Below are positions 40,094 through 52,300 of a stretch of 64,000 nt of DNA, one piece after another. Both the position numbers and the translations under genes were made by a program. The notes beneath the pieces are model-generated. The model ran no database searches, was not told the DNA's origin, and was given only the letters and a program-made list of their open reading frames with translations. Origin of the DNA: Seriola aureovittata (Eukaryota > Chordata > Actinopteri > Carangiformes > Carangidae); contig NC_079386.1 of the NCBI RefSeq assembly GCF_021018895.1, positions 9,529,835 through 9,593,834 on the forward strand, written 5' to 3'. The first letter of the stretch is position 1. Each line of letters starts with the position of its first letter.

Positions 40094-41680
40094 GCCAGCC
40101 CGGGGTGCAGATACACAAGCATTATGCAAGGAGGACACACACACACACACACTTTTGGTGTCTTTCCCAACTAGGACAGCCCTAATTTTCTAATAAAATA
40201 GCTCATTTATTGATCCAACTGCCTTAAATCTGATGTCAGACTGCTGTTCTTTTAAGTATTTCAGCTAATGCCAAGCTGTAAAGATTACAGTGCCACCAGA
40301 GATGTGCTCCTAATTCTCCGAGACACCAGTCAGCCATCGTAGCACACATTTGGAAATTACTAAATCAACTTATGAATATCCCTGACAAAGAAAAAAGTGA
40401 CGATATGCTCATCCAACAGGATTATTTACTTGAAGAAAAACCCCCCAAAAAACCCAAAATGTCTTTTTTTTTTTTCTCAACACTTTTTTAATACATCTCT
40501 CTCTTGCCTGGCTGCAATCTGGTTGCCAAATCCAAACATGCATAATACACTTTCACGCCCCAGTTTGAAGTAATCACTCACAATGCATCTGTGTGCGCCT
40601 CATGACTCACTCCTTTCGCTTTTAGATTTGCAAACAAGAGTATCTACGCTGGAAAAAGACGGCTAGAGCTCAGATCCAGCTCTACCCCTGGGGATTTGGT
40701 GAGGGTCTGGCCATTTTAAGCAGTTAAGAATAGTGGGGGGGGTTGTATTGTTTTTTTTACTCTCACCTCATATTAGGTGAATGTCACCTGTGAACAGCAA
40801 GTATAAGACAGTAAGGGAAAGCTTACTAATTGCTGTCATTTTTGAGGAGCCATTCTGAAAAGTCTTCCCCCCCCCCCCCCCCCCATGCTGTGACCAGATT
40901 TGACTCATTTTCTACTTTCATGATTACGGACTCACAGGGAAAAAAAAATAATGAGATACGCCAGAGTGGGTCTGTTTAATGTAAGTTTTTTTTTTTTTTT
41001 TTTGATATCCAGCAGTCAAACATAAGTCCATTTTTTTTTAATTTTTCTTACTAATTACAGTGTGTTTGGAAACCGGTGCAAAAGTTCAACTCTGAGATGT
41101 GCTTGACTCAACTTCTGTGATTGTTTTTTGAAGTTTTATTTCCTGTTCTTACTTTTCTAAAAGAAATATCCAGTGTATAGAAACAACATAGTTGAAGTTA
41201 AAGGCTGTCCCTGCTTTTGATATTGCTTGTGAAATAGTAGAGAACATGATGCTATAAATGCTGCAAGTTGTTAAAGGCATTTTACAAATAATTTGAGCCA
41301 ATGCCAAATGTTTTCTTTTTTTTTTTTCTTTCTTTTTTCTTTCACCCAGATGTAATAACTGTAAAACAAAGCCGCAGTGTGGCAGTTACTCCCTGTGGTT
41401 GCATTTAAGTGTGAATATGATGAGACAAGTGTGAGTAAGTCAGATGGAAAGGCTCCCTCATACAAGTATGCAGCTGTCCTGTTCCACCCTTCCCTGTTTG
41501 GTCCATTGTACCACCATAGTGGTTTCATAGGATTTTGCGCTCTGTTTGGCAAAGTGGGAAACCAAGTCTGGCTGCAGCATTCCAGCTTTGTGCTACAAAG
41601 TGCCCTGATTTAAAATGAATGGAACCGAAACAGGAAACATACAAGCTTCATTCCTGTCTCTCTCTCCTTCCCTCCTTCTC

Positions 41681-41719
<39 letters not shown>

Positions 41720-44700
41720 TTCTTGCTCTCTCCATCTGTCTCTCTCTCAGCTCAATGTAATCTTCCTGGGCATCGCTCTCTACAAGATGTTCCATCACAC
41801 GGCCATCTTGAAACCAGACTCCGGTTGCCTGGACAACATCAAGTAAGAGCACTCAGATCACCCAGATATCTATTAATATTGTCCAGAAATAGCTCTCTTT
41901 GTGACGTTTTGTTACAGATGGAAAGAATGTTTCAATACGAGTGTGACGGGCTTGCTTCCACCAAATGCACTCTGATGGCCGAATTCTACTCAGTTCTAAC
42001 TCAGTTTGAGCTGACTTTGCCTCCTGTTTCCTTCACTTTATTGAACTGAGCAACTTTTGGTTGGTACTCTATATTCTAACCGCCCTTCCAGAGGAATTCA
42101 CGTTGTCTTGCCTCCCCCTTTGATATTTTGAAACCTCATTAAAAGCACTTAAGGTTGTGAACACCCAACCCAAGGGCCCGAGTGTCTGAGCCTGCAAGGT
42201 AAGCGCCTCCCATTATGCTGAAAGGTTATGTCAGGCAGGGTTAAAATCAAACAGGTATTCTGTTGCGTCTCCATCATTATCTGAAGGACGCTGTTGTCGG
42301 CACGGGAAAAGGCCAGGAGACAATCTGACAGACTTGACCCGGTGTTATCTTGGTGTCAACATGCCGCAGATGAATATTCATATTGTGTGTGTGTGTCTGT
42401 CTCTTGTGTGTGTGTGTGTGAGTCTGTTTATCTGCCAATGCCTGGCTGCTTTCAGATAATGTGGAAGCTTGAGGTACAATGATGATTAGAAAATTTAGAT
42501 ACAAACTTTCTGGGGTGTTTACGAATTTGTTTAAATATCTTGCACTACATTTGCTCTATGAGTGAAATGAATTTGCTAAGGTTTTGTAATGGTAGCTGGA
42601 GTCAATTTTCAACTCGTAAAATGTCACTGTCAAAGTTTCTGCAGACGTGGAAGTGCAACATCTTTCCTGTGGAATAATGCTGTTTAAATTTACTCCTCAA
42701 GGACCAAACCAGAGGTTTTACATGATTTATCAGCTTATAAAGGTGCAAACAGTTGGCTATTTACACATTAGTATTCATTTGCAGTGTTAATATTCACTCT
42801 CCCTCCTTTTAGCTCTGTTTTGGTCTCCACCAGCTCCTGAGAAAAAACATTTAGCTCATTAAAAACAGAATAGAAGAATAGCAGGTGAACTTCTCTCCTG
42901 ATTAGTAATTCCTGGTGCATTTATAACTATGACACCTTTGAATGTACATGTTACTAAATTAGATTCAGTAGCACTTATAAATGTTTCAACAAGTTGCGGA
43001 AAATGACATTTAAAAGTTCACAGATCACAGCCCGTTACCCTGTGGAATGACACAGCATTTTTAGTCACTCTTTGACGAAAGCTCCAGCTACCTGGTGTCA
43101 AGGCAGAGTCATTCCACAGCTGGTGTAAAGTTGTTTTGCTGCCTGTTTGCTATGATGGATAAGGGTCTCTGCTCTGTTTTTGCTGTCTGCCTCGCTTTTT
43201 TTTAAGCCACTCTGGACACATTAGTCTACTTTATGGCTGGCGTTTCGGCTGGTTTTTTGTGTCATCACATCACCGGTTGTGTCTCAGCACAGTGGCCCCT
43301 GTCTGCCCTGCTCCTCTCAGCACACTGATACACACATAAAAAGATAATCTTCTCCGAGCATGATGTAGCATGCTTTAGCTGCGCCATGTCAAACCGTACT
43401 GTGCCAGTGTGTTTTTCCATCACAAATTCACTGCAGGATGTTCCTGAGCCAAACTGTGGTTTTAAGTGCCGCTTTTGAGCAAGATAAAGGTGTAACCTGT
43501 ACTGACATTACAGTCACATGAAGATGACATGTAGGAGGAGGTCGATATTTAAACATCTTCAGCTTTCACTAGACTTGTTGCTTCTGTGAAACACAGAATT
43601 TTTGCTTTTTTTGTTATGCTCTAGTTTTAGCATTTTGTAAGTTTAAATTTAGCCTAATTATAATGCAATGACATTAAGAGGAGAATTACTAAATGAAATG
43701 GGTTGCACTTCACACACAAGTTCTTATATAGAGATTCATTTTTAGTAAATATTTACAGTACACCCATTTAACTGCCAGGTGGAACTGTCATGTAGCTCAC
43801 AGAATTAACCGACTATGCTAATGTTAGCTTGCTAATATATGACCCGTTTAGAGTGAAGAGTAAAGAAATATGGAATAAGGTCGACACATCTGACCTGGGA
43901 CTTAATAAAAGGCTGTTTAATAGAGATAAATTACAAAACGTTATACCAGTAGCATTTGACTAAATTACTTAATAACATTAGCTAGATTAGCATAAGGGGT
44001 GTTTCCCACTCTAAATTACATTAATTAATTAATGTAGGCATATGTAAATAAAACATATTAATACCTACATTTACCTACAAGGACTGACAGTTAAGTTTTA
44101 CATATTGTTTGTCCCTAAAACTTTTGTTTTTGGAAGTAATGCTCTAGCATGTGATGCTACAGTGACTTCCTGTTAATATTGATGCTATTAATTGGCCAGC
44201 GGTACAGATTTTTTTCTAGCAAGGTTAGTATTTACATTTATAAAATATTTCTAACTAAACTAAACAGATGTAGTAAATCACTAGTTTGAAACAAGCTAGC
44301 AGTCAAAGAAGCACTTTACACACAAATTCAGTAATAGATTTATTAGTAGGTGGTGCAACCCAATCGCTGTGGTATTGTTCATCCATGTGAAAGAAGCTTC
44401 ACTGTTTCTGATCCTTTTCCATTTGGCATGCCTTGGCAAAGCTATAATGAAGTCCCCTGCTTTCCTGCAATGTTAATAACATGTTAATCCAAACATGACA
44501 CCCCCTACAGTGGCTGCATGGTGAAAACCATCAATTTTCCATTCTTTTCTTACTCATCAGATTGTGTTGAAATAACTGCCTGTGTGTTTTGGTCCTGCTA
44601 GAAAATGCAAATCGATACTATGCACTTTGCAAAAATGAAAGAACTGGAATTGGGTTATGGCTAGGGAATCGTGAAGCAGCTTCAGGAAACGTTGACACAA

Positions 44701-47700
44701 CCATCAAGGTCAGACAGGGAAGCTTCAGTTGTAAATGATCTGAATCTAGGTTTGGGTTTTCTTTTCTTTTTTTCTTCTTCTTCTTCTTTTTTTTTTTTTT
44801 TTTGTTGGTGGATCGCTTTCAAACGCTGAAACACACAGATTTTTCCCATGTCTGTCATATCCTGTGAAAACAAGAGTTGAGACAGTCTTCACAGTGTGGG
44901 TTCTGATCACCAGCAGATCTGCCAATAGAAACCAACATGCCTAAGCAATAGATTCTAAAACAGATACATGTGTGTCTTCATACTGTGATATATTTATATC
45001 CGCAAATAACACAGGCCCCATCTCAAATATCCAACCACTTTCAGATGTATAGGCCACTGACACAGACACCCCTTGTTTGGCTCTGTATGTACGGACTACA
45101 TGTTCTGAAAATATATTGTAATGGGACAGATTGTACAAGAAATTACTGAATGCAACATCATTATATATTAAACTTTGCAATGACTCATTTCCTTCGACTG
45201 ACTACTATATATTTTGTCAACCTTTTCCAAAGCCATTTATGTATGTTATCTATCTTTAGTACCGCAAGATACATAGTGTAGCTTGCCCTGCAGAAAAAAT
45301 ATTGACTGCCAGAGTGTCCTACTCCTTGGTGTCGTATGATTTATAACACTGGCCTCCCATAATGTACCAAACAACTGACCTCCTGACCCCAAAGCTTACT
45401 GACTTCGAAAACAGTCTGCAACGTTTCAGATCGCCATTGGAAAATGCTATGAAGCTGCGCTGCTTTTGTCAGCCCTCATTCATCTGACAATTTTCTTTTT
45501 TAAAAGTCATAACCCATTACTCCACCCACGGCTGCTCGGACGCAATCAGAAAACTGGCCCGAGTATTGTCGGCTGAATGATAGAGCTTCACCGAACATAT
45601 CGCCACGTCACCAACAAGTAGTAGTGCTTGTGTTTTTCCATTTTTAGATTGGATAGAAATAAAATTTGTTGGATCCTTGTGCTCTTTATTATAGCCGATC
45701 TTTTCAGAATCATTATTGCCTTATTTTTCACAAGCTTTTCTTCGAGTTATCGAGGTGAACTGGTTTGATGATCATGATAGCATGGGCTAATTAAGTCAAT
45801 TTAGCTTAGTTTAATGAGGTGTATCTGCTTTTGTCTCATCTTTCTGCTCTTTGGTTTCTCTTTATGTTTTGATGTCACTTTTTCTGTTCAGATTTCATCA
45901 TGCTGCCTTGTTTTAATATGAATGTTTCATCTCTCTTCCACTGTGTATCTCTTCCTCCCTCCCTGCTTTTCTTCTTTTGATTAGCACTGGCATCCTGCCT
46001 TTTTATCTTATACTGTGTTTATCTTTAACATCTTTCTGTTTTTCATCTTTCATTCCCCCCCCCCCCTCTTCATTTTAGCTACCGTTATTATGATGGATGT
46101 GTTATTGTAGAATGGCACTGGTAAGATGCAACATTTCTCAGTAGAGAGTGTAGAATAGAATTAATATTGTGTTTGATGTGTTTTTTTCCCCCTCCTCACC
46201 CATAATGGAGACAGCGATGCCACTGCCCTGTGATTCATGGATTACAACACGACTTTTGCATCCAGGGTGACTTTAAATACCAAACTAGCTTCTGAATGCG
46301 GCATATTTAAAACATGATAGACTGAACTTCTTTTTTTTTAGAGAAAGGTGTGAATTCTATCTCGCATAGCTTCCTCCCCGCTCAGATAAGAAACTTCAAA
46401 TAAAATATGCTAACGAGGATGATGTCAAAGATAAAAAATAAAAAAAAAAAATTTAAAAAGCGTCTCCGCCAACATCAAAAACTTTGCACTATTGATGTCT
46501 TAAACACTTTGAGGTGATTAGCATTTTAAGCATACCTTTGGTTAAATAATTAACACCTTGCCGGGCTGATCACAGAACTTCCTCTTTTCCTCCCAGAAGC
46601 AGCCTATAAAATGACTTTATGCAGATTTAAAACAGGTTGAATTGACCAATTGCAATCTCATACATAAATGATCTGTGACATTGCAATGAATGGCACCTCT
46701 GCAAATTAAGTCATTTTGAAGGAAATTGGTGGTAATTTGATGCCACAGTCTGGAGTAGTTCTCTGACTAAAATTGCTCTTTTTTTTTTTTTCACATTTCT
46801 GCTCGATGATCAGCACAAAAAAGCTTTTCTTACTTTTTTGTACTTCAGATATGCGAGATGCTCTGCTGCAGCTCTGGGGCATGGATAGTATATCTATATA
46901 TTGCAAAGCCATTCAGATGCATCTCTGGTTTTGTGACAAGCACAGTTGAGCATAAGTGCTTAAATTGCTGTATTTGACATTTCTTAAAAAATAAATAAAA
47001 TATTTGAAATATTTAATTAGAATTATTCATCAACTATTTCCAACCTAATGATGCCAAGAATATGAGAGGATCAGGGAGCGATATTGTATCACTGGCTTTC
47101 CGGCATGTGTCAGTCCTGGCAGGATAAAACTCAACTGAAATGCACCCTCTTCATTTGTGAGAGAGCTGTGATGCTTTTCAGTGGCTGTTCTGCCGTCTCA
47201 GAAGTTTTTGCCTGGAGGCTGCTACCATGCAGCCCTCAAATTCATTCTCATATTTTTATCTGATAACTCCAGAAGAAGATAAGCCGTGTGCGATATGAGT
47301 CGTAGCCTCTTCATATCCTGTCCTCTCGGATGCATTTCTTATGACCTCTTGTGTCTTTATCATCCACCATCCCCCGAACTAAACTGCCACTAGTTAGAGG
47401 ACGATATTTTGTTCTCTTTGTGCCCACACTGCTTGTGTTTCTGTGTCCATTCCGGGGGCAATCGCCTTGATGAAGTACCTCTCCCACCAGGTCATTAAGA
47501 CAGCCCTGGGAAAGTTATGTTTAATGGTTGCCCTGGTGATTCATAAATCATTTATTTTGCCGCACACCTGGCCCATTTATAACATCTTAAACGCGAAGGT
47601 CTGCCAGCATTTATGAGGGGAGCTAGATACTTCTGTGAACTGATATAATTATGGTTAGCACCTGTAAATCACTAACAAATCCATTCACCAAATCTATGAA

Positions 47701-49358
47701 TGCCTGGCCTTGATGTTTGGATGCGGATGCTGTGAATGTAGCTTTAATCTCCCCTGCCAAAATAAGCCATCTTCCCTCTCGGCGTATTGTTTCCCTCTTA
47801 ATGTCTAAATTTGTCCATTGTATTTGCGGCCACACATTTTGGATTACACCTCTCCGTCTCTTTGTTATGTGATTTGATTCATTTCTGCCTGTTTTTCTTT
47901 TTGTCGTTATTTTTCTTCTCGTCGTGTTGCTCAGCTATCAGGATTACGAACCTGAGATCAAGTAAGACAAAATTGGAAGGGCCCCCTTCCCCCCCCACAA
48001 TGCCATCTTTCATTTACTCCCCCATAAGAACCAGCTAGGACTGAAATCCATCTCGCTGACTCTCTGAATCATTAACGTCATTTATTGTGGAGTGCTCAGT
48101 CATGTTGAAGGCAGCATTAGTGTGCTGTCGTACGCACACACATGGTCTACACATCTGACGAGCAAGATGACTTTTAAATGGCACCTGTATCTTCACAGTG
48201 CACTCTATAGAAATATCAGTACTGTAATGTAGATACAGCACTTGCATTTGTCAATTTGAAGCCATATTTTTTTGTTTCTGTCTGCATCCAATCCATATAA
48301 GCATATTTGTTACCCTCCCATTCATATTATCGTGTATGTCAATCTGCAGTTTTATCATCAGCTTTGACAGAAAGAGTGCAAATAAGGAAAGGAGCAGGTC
48401 GCTAAGAGAAGGACAGACTCAGAAAATGAAGATAATTAAATCCATTCTCATTCCTGATCAGTTTTTCTTTTCCCTCTGTGTTTGTTTTGTGCCGTTTCTC
48501 CCTCTCACAGAAAAGACCTTGATTTTTAACTGTGGATTAAGTCTCATTATTTAAACCGTAAACCAATTTCTTTTGGATATTACTTTAATCCAGTGGCAGC
48601 ACAAACTGCAGTTAAAGTTTTGACTTTTAAATCAGCCATTTAGTCTCACAGAATCTTGTATTTTGGTGCAATTTACATAAGTTCAAACCTAATTTTAAAT
48701 TATTTAGAACATAATAACTTTGTCAGATGTATTATAAGATGTTTGTTTGTTTGGATTCCAGATCGTGGGTGATTGGGGCCATTGCCTTGCTGTGTCTGCT
48801 GGGCCTGACCTGGGCCTTTGGCCTGATGTATGTGAATGAGAGCACGGTGGTCATGGCCTACCTCTTCACCATCTTCAACTCCCTGCAAGGAATGTTCATC
48901 TTCATCTTCCACTGTGTCCTGCAGAAGAAGGTGCGGACTCATTCTTAAGACTTGAGGTGTTACTTGGCGACAATGTTAAACTGTTAACTACACAGAAATA
49001 GCACATTGTGACATCAGTTGACTGGATATATTATTAAATGTATTTCACGCTTCAGCAAATGCCGGAAAGTGTGAAAATCCCACTGAGATCGGTCTAATTG
49101 TTAGTTTGGTGTGCCGCATCTTTGTTTTCATTTCATTTCATTTCATGCAGGTGCGTAAGGAGTATGGAAAATGCCTCCGCACTCACTGCTGCAGTGGGAA
49201 AAGTGTGGACAGCTCCGTCGGCTCTGGAAAAGGCACCGCCTCTCGTGCTCCAGGACGTTACTCCACAGGGTCACAGGTGGAAGGACACTTTTCATGTGTT
49301 TTTATTTATTTATTTATTTATTTATTTACATGCTTGACTTGTTTTGCAGTGTTTTTTT

Positions 49359-49389
<31 letters not shown>

Positions 49390-52300
49390 TGTATTATGAA
49401 ACCAGTACAAACTTAAGCTTTTTAGCTATGGATTACAAGTGAATCTTATCTTCAGCCTGCATACAAGAGGCAAGAGGATACATGATCCTAAATAACACAC
49501 AGATCATCACAGAACAAATGAGAGGAGATTTTAAAGGTGACTGTGTATGTACGCGTGATAGATTTCAAGTGTAGCAAATGTGCTTGTTTGGGAGTGATAA
49601 CAGGGAAACGTAGCGCTTGTTGAGTTTAGCATTCTCTAAGTACATAAAGTCAGTCTGCAATTCATTTTACTGCAGCAGGCCTAGGCTGCACACTGGCACA
49701 GGAACACTGACTCACTGACTGAAGTACTGGCTCGAGCTTTGCGAGGAATGTGTTCATGCTCACAGATGCAGATATGACTGTCTCTGCCAAGATATGTGAA
49801 TTCTGTGCGCAAGTGGTAAGTCTCCTTGTAAAGTAAATTGTCAATCGATTCCTCCCACATTTACATGAAGTATAGGATGAATTGCCGCGATACACTATAA
49901 TTGAACATCGCATCCATATTCCAAAGAGTGTCATTTCCTTCCAGTGTTCAATTATAAATAGTCCTCAGAGTCGAGCATACAGTGGCAACCCACGATACAA
50001 GCTGGATTCTGCATACAGATCAAAGCCTTTAATTATACACAGTGCTTTGACAAGATGGCTCTAACCTCATGCTCAGTCGCTTTAGATGAGTGAGACAGGA
50101 GTGGAAACACTCACAAAGACGTGGTTGTTTATTGCGAACTCTGAGGCAACCAAATGAATGTGCAATCAGCAAAAGTACACGCTAACCCAGTGGCTATGAC
50201 AGATTCAAGATTTTATCTGCCACCCCCCCCTCCCAAAAAAAATTAAAATAAATAAATAAATAAATAAGAAGAGATTGGAGTGTCATTTCCCACCCATCTG
50301 TGTCTCCAGTGCTGGGGGACAACATGACGTGCGGTATGTTAATGAGATAAGCTGTGTCAGTACGTGCTGCCGTTGGAATAAATGAGCTTGCACGTCATCC
50401 GGGGGGGTTGACACGTAAGTGCCTAATAGAGCAACGTCCCACAGAGGGGAGCAAGTATTGATCACCACACCTGTGCGTGGGCATTTTTTTTTTCCACTTC
50501 TTTCCACACTGACTTGCGTGATGTGACGCTTAAGCTTTTATGAATAAATGTCATTCTGCAATGGAGAATTTCAGGGAGAGATTGGGCGAGGTCTAAATGT
50601 AGCTAATGGTGATGGCAATGACTTAATTAAGCTGAAACCTGTCTGAGTCTTAAAAGCATCCGCTGCACTGCATGACTTTTCTCTTAAAGCTGTCCTGTCA
50701 GTTTGGACGACCCCCCCCCCCCTGCTGTTATGTTATATTTTGTATGTGGTTGGCAATAGATTTGTGTAATGGCAGTGCATTGGAGTTTAGTGTCAGGGGT
50801 CAGCTTGCCAATGAGTCAAACCTGGACAGGTTAAGATACAGGATAATTCCGGTTTATTACATTGCTGGTCTTATTTTTGAGTTTTGGTCATTTCAGCCAG
50901 TTATGATAATGTTGCACTCACCAAAGTAACTGCTTGGATCTGATAATGTGGCGACAAGTGTTATTTATTTGGAGGTAAAACAGAAAGTTGGTGCACTCGA
51001 AAAAATTGCCAATAATCCCTCATTGCTCAGGGAAACTGTGCGTGCGCACGAGTATGCTTCAGTGCAGTTAAGTCAGGAAAATAATCGAGCTTTATTTAAT
51101 TTACAGATTGGTGCTGACCCTGTCGATTAGATAGAGTTACGGAGATATGATCCTATAAATAGCGTCACTCTAGGGAGCTGTAGACGCTGCCGAGGAGGGA
51201 AGACTGCGATAAAAGCAGACAGGTGAAACAGGTAAGGTGGTTTAAATATCCTTAACATAAGACGGTGATTGGACGTTGGTGAAGCCCATGAACAGTTAAC
51301 TGAAAGGTGGAGCCCCAGAGATGGATGTTTAAAGAGGAAAGTCTGGGAAACCAGTTTACCGTTTGTTCTTTCTTTTCTGCCTCCAAATAAGCGTTGTGAA
51401 CTTTGGCATTCGCCGTGTGATTGTCTGATGTTGCCATGCTACCAGATTTCAGCAATTAACTTGCTTGAATCCATTATTTATACAGTGTTTTTTCATATGA
51501 ATGATGACCAATACTACAAAAAAAAGGGACCCATGTTGTAGTAAACGGACATTATTTTTTAAGCGAAGCATTTCATCCACGTAACATTTAGCATATTATT
51601 CCCTTTTCAACATCACCCAACCTGTTATACATTCATCTGAAATCGCCTACCAAGCCGCTCTGCCACAGGATAGGAAGTGTTCATCTCTGCGGTTGGATAT
51701 CCAGCCCCTTAGCCTGAGCAACAGCCCATGGGACTCCATCATAATTAACCAGAATGAACCCACTTGGATTGAGCCTTTGCAACCAGACACACTGATTCGG
51801 AGAGCTCGACTGATGACTTTATTATTGACTTCACCTATCCCCGTACTAATGCTCATCTTTAATTGGGGGTTACTTATTCCCACAGCTGACATGTTTCATG
51901 CTTTAAATGCTAGGATCAACAGCTGACTGTGAGTTGTTGTGCCTCATGTCTCAGCCTTTATTGCCTTCAAAAAGGGACTGTGAGATAGATACTTGTAATA
52001 AACCATGCTAATAATGTTGTTTATGTCAGGATGGTGTTCATTTAACTTTTCCTCCACGTTTCCTCTACATTTTTTATTTTTTTTGTAGTTGTGCGGCTGT
52101 CTGTGTCCAGAGGGAATGTTCAGATGTGTGTTTGACGATTGTCGCTTGTCTCCACAGAGCCGCATCCGTCGAATGTGGAACGACACAGTCAGAAAACAGT
52201 CCGAGTCCTCTTTCATGACCGGCGACATCAACAGCTCTGCGTCACTCAACAGAGGTACTTGGTTCTGCACCAAATCATTTCTTGAATGAATCCTACACTG

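Larger units (their letters stand above)
39633..41750 (+). other. adgrl3: adgrl3 intron
   Basis: Donor GTAAGC; ends in a long CT-rich tract. Contains (GA)n, (AC)n, a C run (40867-40884) and T runs. No gene recognised. Confidence 0.85.

Noticed and set aside
39832..40193. Open frames rich in Thr-His and Cys-Val
   Set aside because: Translations of AC and GA microsatellites in an intron.
41610..42049. Open frames of Arg-Glu or Ser-Leu repeats over the loop-3 exon
   Set aside because: Mostly CT-repeat translation; the real exon is only 41751-41842 in the receptor frame.
51693..51926. Open frame of 77 codons with hydrophobic segment
   Set aside because: No splice phase link and no recognised sequence; treated as chance intronic frame.
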